Positions 25,489 through 34,965 of a stretch of 57,152 nucleotides of DNA are shown piece by piece. The stretch's first letter is position 1, and the number at the start of each line of letters is the position of its first letter. The notes beneath the pieces are model-generated. The model was not told the DNA's origin, did no database searches, and saw nothing but the letters and a program-made list of their open reading frames with translations. The position numbers and the translations under genes were made by a program. Origin of the DNA: Bacteroidales bacterium (lineage in GTDB: Bacteria > Bacteroidota > Bacteroidia > Bacteroidales > UBA10428); assembly GCA_016936215.1 (NCBI GenBank), contig JAFGPL010000047.1, positions 1-57,152 of the forward strand, in the 5' to 3' direction.

Positions 25489-27681
25489 TCAGTTTCCAAG
25501 TTCAGAAATAAATTTTATCCTTACCAGCCTTATATCTTCTTCTGTGTATTCATTTTCTCCAAGCGCTTTCAGGGCTTCTTCCACCGATTCCGATTCAGCT
25601 TCTTCTTTAAAATAATCGAAAATTTCCTGCTGATGCTCTTTATCAAGCACAGTGTCAATGTAGTAATCAATATTCAGTTTTGTGCCCGAGTTAATGATAG
25701 ATTCAATTTCGTCGAGCAATGTGGCCATGTCAAGATTTTTTGCATCGGCTATATCATCCAGGGACAATTTGCGGTCAATGCTCTGGATGATATATACCTT
25801 ATTACCAGATTTGTTGACCACCGATTTTACCACCATATCCTGCGGTCGTACAATCTCTTTATCTTCTACATAATTTTTTATCAGGTCAACAAACTCTTTA
25901 CCGTATTTTTTGGCCTTGCCCTGCCCAACACCTGTAATATTCTGCAATTCATCAAGCGATACAGGGTACTGGGAGGCCATATCTTCCAGCGAAGGGTCCT
26001 GGAAAATAACAAATGGAGGAAGGTTAAGCTTTTTCGACATTTTTTTCCTCAGGTCCTTCAGTATGGTAAAAAGCTCCTCGTCAATGGTACCCGAACGTTC
26101 TGCACCGTAAATGGTGAAATCGTCTTCATCGGTGTCGGGATATTCGTTATCTTCCGAAAGCATTATAGAATAAGGATTTTTGAGGTATTCATACCCTTTT
26201 TCGTCCATTTTCAGTAACCCGTAGTTTTCAATATCTTTCTGAATGAACCGGGCGATAAGCGCCTGCCTTACAATAGTATTCCAGAATTTGGGGTCTTTAT
26301 CATTTCCACTGCCGAATATTTTCAGGTGATGGTGCTTGTATGCCTTTACCTGGCCGGTTTTAATCCCCGAAAGCACATTGGCCACATGGTCGGCTTTAAA
26401 TTTTTCCTTAATTTCTATAATGGTTTCAAGCACTTTTACCAGGTAAGCGCTGCCATCAAACAGGGTTTTGGGTTTCAGGCAATTGTCGCAGTTTTCACAT
26501 TCCCCGGTCATGGTTTCGCCAAAATAAGCAAGCAACTGTTTCGGCCTGCAAACAGATGATTCGCAATAAGATACTGTTTCGAGCAATAATTGCTTGCCGA
26601 TTTCCTGCTCAGCTACAGGTTTGCCCTGCATGAATTTTTCAAGTTTCTGGATGTCTTTGTAACTGTAAAAGGCGATACATTTTCCTTCACCGCCGTCCCG
26701 TCCTGCCCGCCCTGTTTCCTGGTAATAACCTTCAAGGCTTTTGGGGATATCGTAGTGGATTACAAAGCGCACATCGGGCTTGTCTATGCCCATGCCAAAT
26801 GCAATGGTTGCCACTATCACATCAACATCTTCCATCAGGAATTTATCCTGGTTTTCACTCCTTGTGGCCGAGTCCATACCCGCGTGATAAGGTAGTGCCT
26901 TTATGCCGTTTACTTTCAATACCTCGGCAAGCTCTTCCACCTTTTTTCGGCTCAGACAATAAATAATACCCGATTTGCCCGAATTGCTTTTAATATATTT
27001 AATGATCTCTTTGGTAGTATTTTTCTTTGGCCTTATCTCATAATAAAGGTTATGCCTTCTGAACGATTCCTTGAAAACATCGGCATTCATCATGTCGAGG
27101 GTTTTCTGTATATCGTGTTGCACCTTTGGGGTAGCGGTTGCAGTAAGTGCAATGATAGGCGCTGTGCCGATTTCGTTTATTATCGGCCTGATCCTTCTGT
27201 ATTCAGGCCTGAAATCGTGCCCCCATTCAGATATACAATGCGCTTCGTCAACAGCATAAAACGAAATTTTTACCTGTTTCAGGAATAGTATATTTTCTTC
27301 TTTTGTCAAAGACTCGGGCGCAACATAAAGCAATTTTGTTTTTTTTTCAAGGATATCCTGTTTAACCTTGGTTACCTGGGCTTTGGTAAGCGATGAATTT
27401 AAAAAATGTGCTACCCCGTCTTCTTCACTAAAACTGCGCATGGCATCAACCTGGTTTTTCATCAGCGCGATGAGCGGTGAAATAACAATGGCCGTGCCCT
27501 CCATGAGGAGCGAAGGCAACTGGTAACAGAGCGATTTTCCTCCGCCTGTAGGCATGAGAACAAAAGTATCCCTCCCGGCAAGGACATTTAAGATAATATT
27601 TTCCTGGTTTCCTTTAAAACCGGCAAACCCAAAGTATCTTTTTAAAACTTCCGATAATGAAATATCTCGTTCAACACTCAT
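25489..27681 (-). CDS. recQ: RecQ-type ATP-dependent DNA helicase
   Basis: This 730-residue 3'-5' helicase acts in recombination repair and fork rescue. The two RecA-like domains show Walker A (PTGGGKSLCYQLP), DEAH (VDEAHCISEWGHDFRP, including the aromatic loop) and motif VI (YYQETGRAGRDG). The zinc-binding segment is present (CESSVC and CENCDNC), followed by the winged-helix RQC region and an HRDC domain (about 535-610). A C-terminal extension of about 100 acidic residues, ending RLVRIKFISELGN, is usual in Bacteroidota RecQ. It is divergent from tatC with a 283-nt spacer. Confidence 0.96.
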   Translation of the reverse strand: MSVERDISLSEVLKRYFGFAGFKGNQENIILNVLAGRDTFVLMPTGGGKSLCYQLPSLLMEGTAIVISPLIALMKNQVDAMRSFSEEDGVAHFLNSSLTKAQVTKVKQDILEKKTKLLYVAPESLTKEENILFLKQVKISFYAVDEAHCISEWGHDFRPEYRRIRPIINEIGTAPIIALTATATPKVQHDIQKTLDMMNADVFKESFRRHNLYYEIRPKKNTTKEIIKYIKSNSGKSGIIYCLSRKKVEELAEVLKVNGIKALPYHAGMDSATRSENQDKFLMEDVDVIVATIAFGMGIDKPDVRFVIHYDIPKSLEGYYQETGRAGRDGGEGKCIAFYSYKDIQKLEKFMQGKPVAEQEIGKQLLLETVSYCESSVCRPKQLLAYFGETMTGECENCDNCLKPKTLFDGSAYLVKVLETIIEIKEKFKADHVANVLSGIKTGQVKAYKHHHLKIFGSGNDKDPKFWNTIVRQALIARFIQKDIENYGLLKMDEKGYEYLKNPYSIMLSEDNEYPDTDEDDFTIYGAERSGTIDEELFTILKDLRKKMSKKLNLPPFVIFQDPSLEDMASQYPVSLDELQNITGVGQGKAKKYGKEFVDLIKNYVEDKEIVRPQDMVVKSVVNKSGNKVYIIQSIDRKLSLDDIADAKNLDMATLLDEIESIINSGTKLNIDYYIDTVLDKEHQQEIFDYFKEEAESESVEEALKALGENEYTEEDIRLVRIKFISELGN

Positions 27682-27863
27682 TAGCTCTTAATTCTAAAAT
27701 TAAATGGTGAGATCATTTAATACAGTAAATGAGACTTAATGTCAGATTTTCTTTAATAAACTCAACCTAAGGCAGAAACTTATACGAACACATTGATAAA
27801 ATGTTATATAGGTTCCTCTTAAACCCATTTTTCATATTCTTCATGAGAATAAAGAATTATGAA

Positions 27864-27871
27864 TACATTTG
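27864..27871 (+). promoter_or_regulatory. Candidate -7 element for tatC
   Basis: TACATTTG matches TAnnTTTG in the recQ/tatC divergent spacer, 93 nt before the tatC start. A small inverted repeat (TATTCT/AGAATA, 27835-27851) lies just upstream and could be an operator. The match is short and unsupported by a -33 element. Confidence 0.35.
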
Positions 27872-27964
27872 TAATCTAAATTTATAAACTTTTTTCATTC
27901 TTTTGCTTAGTTTTTAATTTTTTTAACGAAACAAGTATCTTCTCAACATATAACCTGACCATAC

Positions 27965-28780
27965 ATGAGCGAAAAATCAAAAGGTGAAATGTCTTTTCTC
28001 GAACATCTTGAAGAACTCAGATGGCATATAATAAGAGCTGCTTTGGCGATTATGGCGGTTTCAATTGCCGCTTTTGTTTTTAAACAGTTTGTTTTCGATG
28101 GAATTATCCTGGCGCCAAATACCCCCGATTTCTGGACAAACCGCATGTTATGTAAATTAGGCAACCAACTTGACATCCCCAGGCTTTGCATTAACTCCAA
28201 ACCATTCGAGCTGAAAAGTATTTTTATGGCAGGGCAGTTTATGACGCATATCAAAATTTCGCTAATCGCGGGACTTATTGTAGCTTTTCCTTATATATTC
28301 TTTGAATTCTGGAAGTTTATCAGTCCTGCCCTTTATCCGAATGAAAAACAACATGCACGGGGGGCTATTTTTTTTATATCGCTGCTTTTTGTTCTGGGTG
28401 TTTTGTTTGGATATTATATCATCTCGCCCATGTCGGTTCATTTTCTCGGTTCATACCGGGTTAGCGAAATGGTTGAAAACGAAATCAACCTGATGTCGTA
28501 TGTTTCTACAGTTTCATCTGTTACACTGGCCAGCGGGGTTATGTTTGAACTGCCGGCGGTGGTTTATTTCCTTAGCAAATTGGGTGTTATCACCCCCGAA
28601 TTTTTAAGAAAGTATCGAAGGCATGCGCTTGTTGTGGTGCTGGTTATTGCTGCAATTATCACACCGCCAGATATTTTCAGCCAGATACTGGTTTCATTTC
28701 CATTGATTTTTTTATATGAAATCAGTATTTCCATTTCAAGCAGGATACAAAAGAGAAATGCTAAAAATATGGCCGGTTAA
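27965..28780 (+). CDS. tatC: Twin-arginine translocase subunit TatC
   Basis: This 271-residue inner-membrane protein is the signal-peptide receptor of the Tat pathway, which exports folded proteins. It shows the TatC N-terminus (MSFLEHLEELRWHII), six membrane helices and the conserved stretch FEFWKFISPALYPNEK in the first cytoplasmic loop. An extra soluble stretch (about 40-75: NTPDFWTNRMLCKLG...) between helix 1 and 2 is common in Bacteroidota. No tatA or tatB gene is adjacent, so those must be encoded elsewhere. lptB follows after 68 nt. Confidence 0.96.
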   Translation: MSEKSKGEMSFLEHLEELRWHIIRAALAIMAVSIAAFVFKQFVFDGIILAPNTPDFWTNRMLCKLGNQLDIPRLCINSKPFELKSIFMAGQFMTHIKISLIAGLIVAFPYIFFEFWKFISPALYPNEKQHARGAIFFISLLFVLGVLFGYYIISPMSVHFLGSYRVSEMVENEINLMSYVSTVSSVTLASGVMFELPAVVYFLSKLGVITPEFLRKYRRHALVVVLVIAAIITPPDIFSQILVSFPLIFLYEISISISSRIQKRNAKNMAG

Positions 28781-28848
28781 CGCAGGCGCAATAACTTCAT
28801 TGATAAAGCAGTTATTTATTAAATTTTCATTGGTATAACAAAATAAAT

Positions 28849-29571
28849 ATGAAATTAAGGACTGAAAACCTTGTAAAGAAATACCGCAACAGGATAGTGG
28901 TTAAGAATGTTTCTATCAATGTGGAACAGGGAGAGATTGTGGGGCTTTTGGGCCCCAATGGCGCCGGAAAAACCACCTCTTTTTATATGATCGTTGGCCT
29001 TATTAAGCCCAATGAAGGGAGAATCTTTCTTGAAGATTTTGATATTACGCGCGAACCGGTCTACAAACGTGCACAGAAAGGAATCGGCTACCTTGCCCAG
29101 GAAGCATCGGTATTCAGAAAATTAAGTGTCGAAAACAATCTTCGGGCTGTACTCGAAATGACCGAGCTCTCAAAAGAAGAACAAAAGTTCAGGGTTGAAT
29201 CATTACTGAATGAGTTCGGGCTGCAGAAAATCAGGAAAAGTCTTGGTATACAACTTTCAGGGGGAGAACGCCGAAGAACTGAAATAGCAAGGGCGCTTGC
29301 CCTTAACCCTAAATTTATACTGCTCGATGAACCCTTTGCAGGTGTTGACCCTATTGCTGTGGAAGATATACAGGAGATCGTTGCCAAACTGAAGATGAAA
29401 AATATCGGTATCCTGATTACCGACCACAATGTTCACGAAACGCTGTCAATTACCGACAGGGCATACCTTCTGTTTGAAGGTGAAATACTTAAACAGGGTA
29501 CTGCCAAAGAACTTGCCGATGATGAACAGGTAAGACGGGTATATCTTGGTAAAAATTTTGAACTGAGATAG
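28849..29571 (+). CDS. lptB: LPS export ABC transporter ATP-binding protein LptB
   Basis: This 240-residue ATPase powers lipopolysaccharide extraction from the inner membrane with LptF/LptG. Walker A is [13 protein letters not shown], the signature is [15 protein letters not shown], Walker B is [12 protein letters not shown] and the switch His is in [10 protein letters not shown]. The length and the [20 protein letters not shown]-like stretch (here SVENN) are typical of LptB. The LptF/G/C/A genes are not in the window. Confidence 0.96.
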   Translation: MKLRTENLVKKYRNRIVVKNVSINVEQGEIVGLLGPNGAGKTTSFYMIVGLIKPNEGRIFLEDFDITREPVYKRAQKGIGYLAQEASVFRKLSVENNLRAVLEMTELSKEEQKFRVESLLNEFGLQKIRKSLGIQLSGGERRRTEIARALALNPKFILLDEPFAGVDPIAVEDIQEIVAKLKMKNIGILITDHNVHETLSITDRAYLLFEGEILKQGTAKELADDEQVRRVYLGKNFELR

Positions 29572-29597
29572 AAAACTGTAAAACCATATTTTCTTAT

Positions 29598-29605
29598 TAA
29601 GTTTG
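29598..29605 (+). promoter_or_regulatory. Candidate -7 element for era
   Basis: TAAGTTTG followed by C lies 33 nt before the era start codon, downstream of the lptB stop. No -33 element is clear. Confidence 0.4.
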
Positions 29606-29638
29606 CGGCTTGTAAATAATTTATTAACAAAGGTGTGA

Positions 29639-30511
29639 ATGCACAAATCGGGATTTGTAAACATACTCGGAAACCCAAATGTAGGTAAGTCTACGCTGAT
29701 GAATGCCCTGGTGGGGGAAAAGTTGTCTATTATTACATCCAAAGCGCAAACAACCAGGCACAGGGTAATGGGGATTGTAAATGGCGAGGATTTTCAAATT
29801 GTCTATTCTGATACCCCGGGTATCATTAAGCCAAGTTACCAGTTGCAGACCGCAATGATGAAGTTTGTATCTACCGCGCTTACCGATGCTGATATTATAC
29901 TTTATGTAACCGATGTAGTGGAAAAACCTGACAAAAATTTCCAGTACCTTCAAAAACTTCAAAAAGCAAAAATTCCGGTTCTGGTTATTCTAAATAAGAT
30001 TGACCTTGAACAACAAGACCACATTACGATGCTTATGAACGATTGGAAACAGCTGTTGCCAAAGGCTGAGGTCATACCGGTGTCGGCTTTGCTTAACAGC
30101 AACCTGGTGTATCTGTTCGACCGGATTCTGGATTTACTTCCCGAAGGTCCTCCATATTATTCAAAAGAAGCGCTTACCGATAAAACCGAGCGTTTTTTTG
30201 TATCAGAAATTATTCGTGAAAAAATTTTACTCTATTATAAGAAAGAGATACCCTATTCTGTTGAAGTTGTAGTGGAATCGTTCAAAGAAAGCGATTCTCT
30301 GGTAAAAATCCAGTCAGTAATTTATGTAATGCGCGATTCGCAAAAAGGCATCATCATCGGGCACCAGGGCAAGGCGCTGAAAAAAACAGGCACCGAAGCC
30401 CGAAAAGATATTGAAAAATTTCTGGGCAAAAAGGTATTTCTCGAACTGTTTGTCAAGGTTAATAAAGACTGGAGGGACAAGCCGGGGGTTATCAAAAATT
30501 TCGGGTATTAA
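29639..30511 (+). CDS. era: GTPase Era
   Basis: This 290-residue GTPase helps 16S rRNA maturation and 30S assembly. G1 is GNPNVGKST, G3 is DTPG, G4 is NKID, and G5 is in PVSALL. The C-terminal KH domain (about 195-290, IGHQGKALKKTGTEARKDIEKF) binds the 3' end of 16S rRNA. Length and order are standard. der follows after 53 nt. Confidence 0.97.
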   Translation: MHKSGFVNILGNPNVGKSTLMNALVGEKLSIITSKAQTTRHRVMGIVNGEDFQIVYSDTPGIIKPSYQLQTAMMKFVSTALTDADIILYVTDVVEKPDKNFQYLQKLQKAKIPVLVILNKIDLEQQDHITMLMNDWKQLLPKAEVIPVSALLNSNLVYLFDRILDLLPEGPPYYSKEALTDKTERFFVSEIIREKILLYYKKEIPYSVEVVVESFKESDSLVKIQSVIYVMRDSQKGIIIGHQGKALKKTGTEARKDIEKFLGKKVFLELFVKVNKDWRDKPGVIKNFGY

Positions 30512-30564
30512 TAAAAAGATACGGTTTGTGTTTTGAAGAAAAACGAATTTGAAAGGTTATAACA

Positions 30565-31869
30565 ATGTCGAATATAGTAGCAATAGTAGGAAGGCCAAAT
30601 GTCGGAAAATCAACGCTCTTTAACCGGCTTACAGGCAGCAAAGATGCGATTGTGGATGAAACCAGCGGTGTAACCCGCGACCGTCATTATGGTAAAGTCA
30701 TATGGAATGGAAAAGACTTCTCGGTGATTGATACCGGCGGGTATGTCAGGAATTCGGACGATATCTTCGAAGAGGAGATAAGAAAACAGGTACACCTTGC
30801 CATTGAAGAAGCTGATGTGATTATTTTCCTGGTGGACGTGATGAGCGGGCTTACCGATCTCGACGAGGCTGTGGCAGAAATACTCAGGAAATCAACAAAA
30901 CAAATATTTCTTGTTGTAAACAAAGTAGATAATTACAACCAGCAATATGATGCAAGTATTTTTTACCGCCTGGGACTGGGTGACCCTTTAACCATTTCTT
31001 CTGTCAACGGAAGCGGAACAGGCGACCTGCTCGATGCCGTGGTGAACTCATTTAAAAAAGAAGGAATTGAAGAAGACGACGGTTTGCCTAAGTTTGCGAT
31101 TATTGGCAGGCCAAATGTCGGGAAATCATCACTGCTTAATACCCTTATCGGGGAAGAACGTAACATTGTTACCCCGGTCTCGGGTACAACACGCGATACA
31201 ATTCATACCCGGTTTAAAAAGTTCAATTACGATTTTTATCTTGTAGATACAGCTGGTCTTAGGAAAAAAAGCAAGGTTTCTGATAATATCGAATTCTATT
31301 CGGTGATGCGGTCGGTGCGGGCCATTGAAAATGCCGATGTATGCCTTCAGTTGATTGACGCCACCCGCGGTATGGAAGCCCAGGACCTGAGTATATTCAA
31401 CCTTGTAAAGAAAAACAGGAAAGGTATTGTTTTGCTTGTGAACAAATGGGACCTCGTGGAAAAAGATACCCATACCACAAAGGAATATACGGCCTATATC
31501 AAATCGAAAATTGCCCCTTTTCAGGATGTACCGGTTATTTTTACTTCGGCCCTGACCAGGCAGAGAGTTTTTAAAGTGCTTGAAAGCGCCATTGAGGTTT
31601 ATGAAAACCGAAAAAGAAAAATACCAACCTCTAAACTTAACGATGTAATGCTCGAAGCCATTCAAAACTCACCTCCCCCGGCAGTTAAAGGAAAATATGT
31701 GCGAATAAAATATGTAACTCAATTGCCGACTTATGCCCCATCGTTTGCATTTTTTTGTAACCTGCCCCAGTACGTGAGGGAACCCTACAAGCGTTATCTT
31801 GAAAACAGGTTGCGCGAGAGCTTTAAATTTACCGGTGTTCCTTTACAGATTTTCATGAGAAAGAAGTAA
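30565..31869 (+). CDS. der: GTPase Der (EngA)
   Basis: This 434-residue protein has two tandem GTPase domains (G1 motifs [11 protein letters not shown] near residue 8 and [11 protein letters not shown] near residue 180) and a C-terminal KH-like domain. It acts in 50S subunit maturation. NKVDN and NKWDL are the two G4 motifs. Length is normal. The next gene starts 31 nt downstream and could be read through, since no terminator is seen. Confidence 0.97.
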   Translation: MSNIVAIVGRPNVGKSTLFNRLTGSKDAIVDETSGVTRDRHYGKVIWNGKDFSVIDTGGYVRNSDDIFEEEIRKQVHLAIEEADVIIFLVDVMSGLTDLDEAVAEILRKSTKQIFLVVNKVDNYNQQYDASIFYRLGLGDPLTISSVNGSGTGDLLDAVVNSFKKEGIEEDDGLPKFAIIGRPNVGKSSLLNTLIGEERNIVTPVSGTTRDTIHTRFKKFNYDFYLVDTAGLRKKSKVSDNIEFYSVMRSVRAIENADVCLQLIDATRGMEAQDLSIFNLVKKNRKGIVLLVNKWDLVEKDTHTTKEYTAYIKSKIAPFQDVPVIFTSALTRQRVFKVLESAIEVYENRKRKIPTSKLNDVMLEAIQNSPPPAVKGKYVRIKYVTQLPTYAPSFAFFCNLPQYVREPYKRYLENRLRESFKFTGVPLQIFMRKK

Positions 31870-31900
31870 TTTCGTAAAGTCATTCATCAATGGTTTTTCA

Positions 31901-32389
31901 ATGCGCAGGAGAATAGTGATTCATATTTTCATACTGGCAGTAATCTTAGCTGCATGCGAAGAAATTACCACGGTCAATCCTGTCCCGGTTATCAGGTTTA
32001 AGGAATTTAGCCTTGAAATGGGCAGGGATACCCTGGGAAACATTGTCTATACAGGCAAACTGCTTTTTGACTTCAGTGATGACGATGGCGCCGATCTGGC
32101 GGAAGTTCCCTATAAGGATACCTTGTATTCCATCATTACAATACCTTATATTAAGGTTGATACCCAATATATTAAGTCAGACTTCGATACCATTAACAAC
32201 TACCTTATTTTTGATCCGGATATGAATATTGTAAAAGTAGGACAAAATAAGACCCTTAAGGGTGAAATGGAAATTACCAGGTTTTATTTTGAAATTCCAG
32301 CCGATACAATACGTTATGAATTCTATATTATTGACCACGATAAAAATTTGAGCAATATCGAGGTAACATCCGATATTGGTTTCAGGTAG
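31901..32389 (+). CDS. Small predicted lipoprotein of unknown function
   Basis: This 162-residue protein has a lipobox (VILAACEE, Cys19) and a soluble, acidic beta-strand-rich domain (FDFSDDDGADLAEVPY, FYFEIPADTIRYEFYIIDHD). I do not recognise a domain. The repeated D/T-rich strands suggest an immunoglobulin-like or calcium-binding-like sandwich, but this is only a look. It lies 31 nt after der and meets the Cys-cluster gene tail to tail with 3 nt between. Confidence 0.7.
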   Translation: MRRRIVIHIFILAVILAACEEITTVNPVPVIRFKEFSLEMGRDTLGNIVYTGKLLFDFSDDDGADLAEVPYKDTLYSIITIPYIKVDTQYIKSDFDTINNYLIFDPDMNIVKVGQNKTLKGEMEITRFYFEIPADTIRYEFYIIDHDKNLSNIEVTSDIGFR

Positions 32390-32392
32390 GTT

Positions 32393-32665
32393 TCAGGTAT
32401 TCAAAAAATCTGAATAATCTATTTCTTCCAGCGCTGCAAGGTTCCTGATGGCTTCTTCACGGTTTTTACCACATATTATCTCTTCGGCTTTAAACTGTTC
32501 ACACACCCTTGGCCTGAGCGGGCTGTTGAAAATATTGCAGCGATAGTCTTCTGTAAGGTGAATGCATCTTACACCTGCCGGCTTGCCATTAGGCATACCC
32601 GGTATCGCAGAAGAAATTGAGGGGACAATGCAGCATGCCCCGCAGCCTTTACGACATTCCATCAT
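32393..32665 (-). CDS. YkgJ-family cysteine cluster protein
   Basis: This protein of about 90 residues shows the short YkgJ-type zinc/iron-binding cysteine pattern: CRKGCGACC at the N-terminus, then CIHLTEDYRC and RPRVCEQF. Such proteins probably bind Zn or an Fe-S cluster; no role is established. An ATG at 32665 (or 32662) was preferred to an in-frame TTG. It starts 22 nt downstream of the PorE-like gene's stop and may be co-transcribed with it. Confidence 0.8.
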   Translation of the reverse strand: MMECRKGCGACCIVPSISSAIPGMPNGKPAGVRCIHLTEDYRCNIFNSPLRPRVCEQFKAEEIICGKNREEAIRNLAALEEIDYSDFLNT

Positions 32666-32687
32666 CAATTACCCTCTTTTGTCACAG

Positions 32688-34682
32688 TTATTGTTTGAAG
32701 TCAGTACGCAATACCCTGAACTCTGTGCGTCTGTTAAGAAAATGTGCCATCTCCTGCTGGTCTTCGTCTTTTATACTATTGATGTAAGTTTCGGTAAGTT
32801 TGGTACCTATCGGGAGGAACGGGTACATTTCGTTATCTTTTTTATCAACAACTTTGGGAACCGACTCACCGTATCCTTTTGCTACCAGTCGGCTGCTGTT
32901 GATACCTTTTTCAATAAGGTAATTCACAACAGATTGTGCCCTTTTCTTTGAAAGCTCAAGGTTGTATTCTTCACTTGCCCGGGAGTCGGTATGAGAACCC
33001 AATTCTATGGTAATATTGTCGTTCTCATTAAGGGTCTCCACAAGATTATCAAGACTGATGAGCGATTCAGTCCGCAGGTCCCATTTGTTAAAATCGAAGA
33101 ATATGTTTTCTACTTCAATGGGCTGGTCAATTGGTGTAAGGTAAATCTCTGTCTTCAGTTCGGTGCTTTGTAAAAGGCCTTTGGTGGTCTCACGTTCCTT
33201 GCCTTTCAGAAATTTATCTTTTGAAGCAATAAAAACATAATCTGTACCGGGGTTCAGCATAAACTTAAATGAACCGTCTTTGCCTGTTTGCGATTCAAGT
33301 GTGAATCCATCGCTTCCGATAGATTTGATCGTGGCATCGGGTATGAAATCATCTGTTTTCTCATTTTTTACAATTCCGGTAATGCTAAACCTTAGCGGCG
33401 GGAGCAGGAAAGAGAATATTTCATCGTTTCCGCGGCCTTTGCGTGCAGATGAGAAATAACCGCTTTCGCGGTTCGATTCAAACACAATACCAAAATCGTC
33501 TGATGAGGAGTTTACAGGATATTTCATGTTTTCTACTGTCCATTGTCCCGATTCATCCTTTACAGCTTTAAAAATATCGAGCCCGCCCATACCGATATGT
33601 CCGTCGGAAGAAAAATAAAGCGTACCGTCGGCATGCACGTATGGAAATACCTCATCACCCGGTGTATTGATGCTGGTCCCCAGGTTTTCAGGTTTTCCCC
33701 ATTTGGCTGAATTGTCACCCCTGGTTGATATCCAGATGTCTTTGCTGTTTTTCCCTTCCTGATTAACAGTACTCCCGTCCATATCGGAGACGAAATATAA
33801 TGTAAGCATGTCGGGTGATATGGCCGGGTGGGCTATGACAATACTATCAGATTCGATATCAAGGGGTTCAACCTTACCCCATTTTTCCCCGTTTCTTGTT
33901 GCCGAAAATATTTCACATCCCATCGCTTTGCGCTTGCTGACATTGCAGCGCGTAAAATACATGGTGTTATAATTATCAAATATCACCGGTGTGCCTTCTT
34001 CAGCTTCGGTATTGATGGGTTCCTCAAGCGGGACAGGGGTGCTCCATTTGCCTTTGCGGTCTTGTACCGATACAAAAATATCGGAAAAATTCTGGCCCGT
34101 ACCGCCATGTTCTGTTTTACCAAAAGTCTCGTCTCGCGAAGATGTGAAATAAACTTCGCGGTAGTCTTCGCTTCCGAAAGCAGGACTGTAATCGCTGAAT
34201 TTTGAGTTGAAAAATTTCATTTCTTCGACCACGTAACCGCTCGGAAATTCCATCCATTCAAGTGCAAGGTCGCAGGAGACCATGCCATCGTTGCCGCGAG
34301 GGTCTGAAGGTACGATTTCTTTATAGGCCTGGTATTGTTTTTTTGCCTCCTCGTATTTCTGGTTCATCTTTAATGCATCGGCATGATAAAGAAGCGCGAG
34401 CGGATTTGGGTAATCTTTCGCGAGCACTTTGCCATACCAAACTTCTGATTGCGCAGGGTTATTTGTTTTTCTGTAACATTCTGCAATGTAAAAGGCAATA
34501 TCCAGCTTATCACTTTTTGACATGGTTTTTTCGTAAGCCTCCTTAAACTGGTCAATGGCCATATAATATTCACCTGCTTCGTATGTTTCAAAGGCCCTTC
34601 CGGATTTTTTTGATTGGCCTTCAGTATTATTGAAGCTAAAGATGAACAGCACCGGCAATACAACTTTTAATATCTGTTTCAT
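32688..34682 (-). CDS. PorE-like OmpA-family protein (TPR, WD40-like, regulatory domain, OmpA_C)
   Basis: This 664-residue protein has four parts in the order known for T9SS component PorE: a TPR region (about 30-130), a WD40-like PD40 propeller (about 165-430, with repeated SPAFGSED, HPAISPD and SDG/FSS strands), a carboxypeptidase-regulatory-like domain (about 435-530) and a C-terminal peptidoglycan-binding OmpA domain (FFDFNKWDLRTES, SHTDSRASEEYNLELSKKRAQ). PorE helps anchor the secretion machine to peptidoglycan. Bacteroidota also have several paralogues with the same architecture, so the assignment is by architecture only. The signal peptide (VLPVLFIFSFNNTEGQ) lacks a lipobox Cys, so it is not predicted to be a lipoprotein. 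Confidence 0.78.
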   Translation of the reverse strand: MKQILKVVLPVLFIFSFNNTEGQSKKSGRAFETYEAGEYYMAIDQFKEAYEKTMSKSDKLDIAFYIAECYRKTNNPAQSEVWYGKVLAKDYPNPLALLYHADALKMNQKYEEAKKQYQAYKEIVPSDPRGNDGMVSCDLALEWMEFPSGYVVEEMKFFNSKFSDYSPAFGSEDYREVYFTSSRDETFGKTEHGGTGQNFSDIFVSVQDRKGKWSTPVPLEEPINTEAEEGTPVIFDNYNTMYFTRCNVSKRKAMGCEIFSATRNGEKWGKVEPLDIESDSIVIAHPAISPDMLTLYFVSDMDGSTVNQEGKNSKDIWISTRGDNSAKWGKPENLGTSINTPGDEVFPYVHADGTLYFSSDGHIGMGGLDIFKAVKDESGQWTVENMKYPVNSSSDDFGIVFESNRESGYFSSARKGRGNDEIFSFLLPPLRFSITGIVKNEKTDDFIPDATIKSIGSDGFTLESQTGKDGSFKFMLNPGTDYVFIASKDKFLKGKERETTKGLLQSTELKTEIYLTPIDQPIEVENIFFDFNKWDLRTESLISLDNLVETLNENDNITIELGSHTDSRASEEYNLELSKKRAQSVVNYLIEKGINSSRLVAKGYGESVPKVVDKKDNEMYPFLPIGTKLTETYINSIKDEDQQEMAHFLNRRTEFRVLRTDFKQ

Positions 34683-34771
34683 ATCATTTTGATTTTCAAT
34701 ATGAAAAAATTCAAATTATTAAACGTGTTATGAAAGGTTTTATTCTGTTAAGACATATTAAAAATTCAGTT

Positions 34772-34779
34772 CAAATTTA
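34772..34779 (-). promoter_or_regulatory. Candidate -7 element for the PorE-like gene
   Basis: On the minus strand TAAATTTG matches TAnnTTTG, about 90 nt before the ATG at 34682. It would give a leader of roughly 80 nt, and no -33 element is clear. Confidence 0.25.
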
Positions 34780-34895
34780 TAATTTTCTGCCAGTTGAGAA
34801 AACCTTCATAATTGATGTAAAATTAGTCTAAATTATCTTTTTGAGGAGAAAGTTCTGCCCCTGTTATTAACATTGTTGTATTTTATAAAATAACA

Positions 34896-34925
34896 AAATA
34901 AAAAAAGGCCGTGAAAACGGCCTTT
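34896..34925 (-). terminator. Terminator of glnN
   Basis: A perfect 9-bp stem AAAGGCCGT/ACGGCCTTT (34904-34912 and 34917-34925) closes a GAAA-type tetraloop. On the minus strand it is followed by a T-rich tract, 41 nt past the glnN stop. Confidence 0.85.
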
Positions 34926-34965
34926 AATAAAGCTTACAAAATTATTAACTAATTGATATACTGAT

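Noticed and set aside
25633-26217. A 194-codon open frame opposite recQ
   Set aside because: It is antisense to a strong, full-length recQ, has no recognisable motif and a composition typical of antisense frames.
31129-31665. A 178-codon open frame opposite der
   Set aside because: It lies fully inside der on the other strand and shows no domain, so it is a shadow frame.
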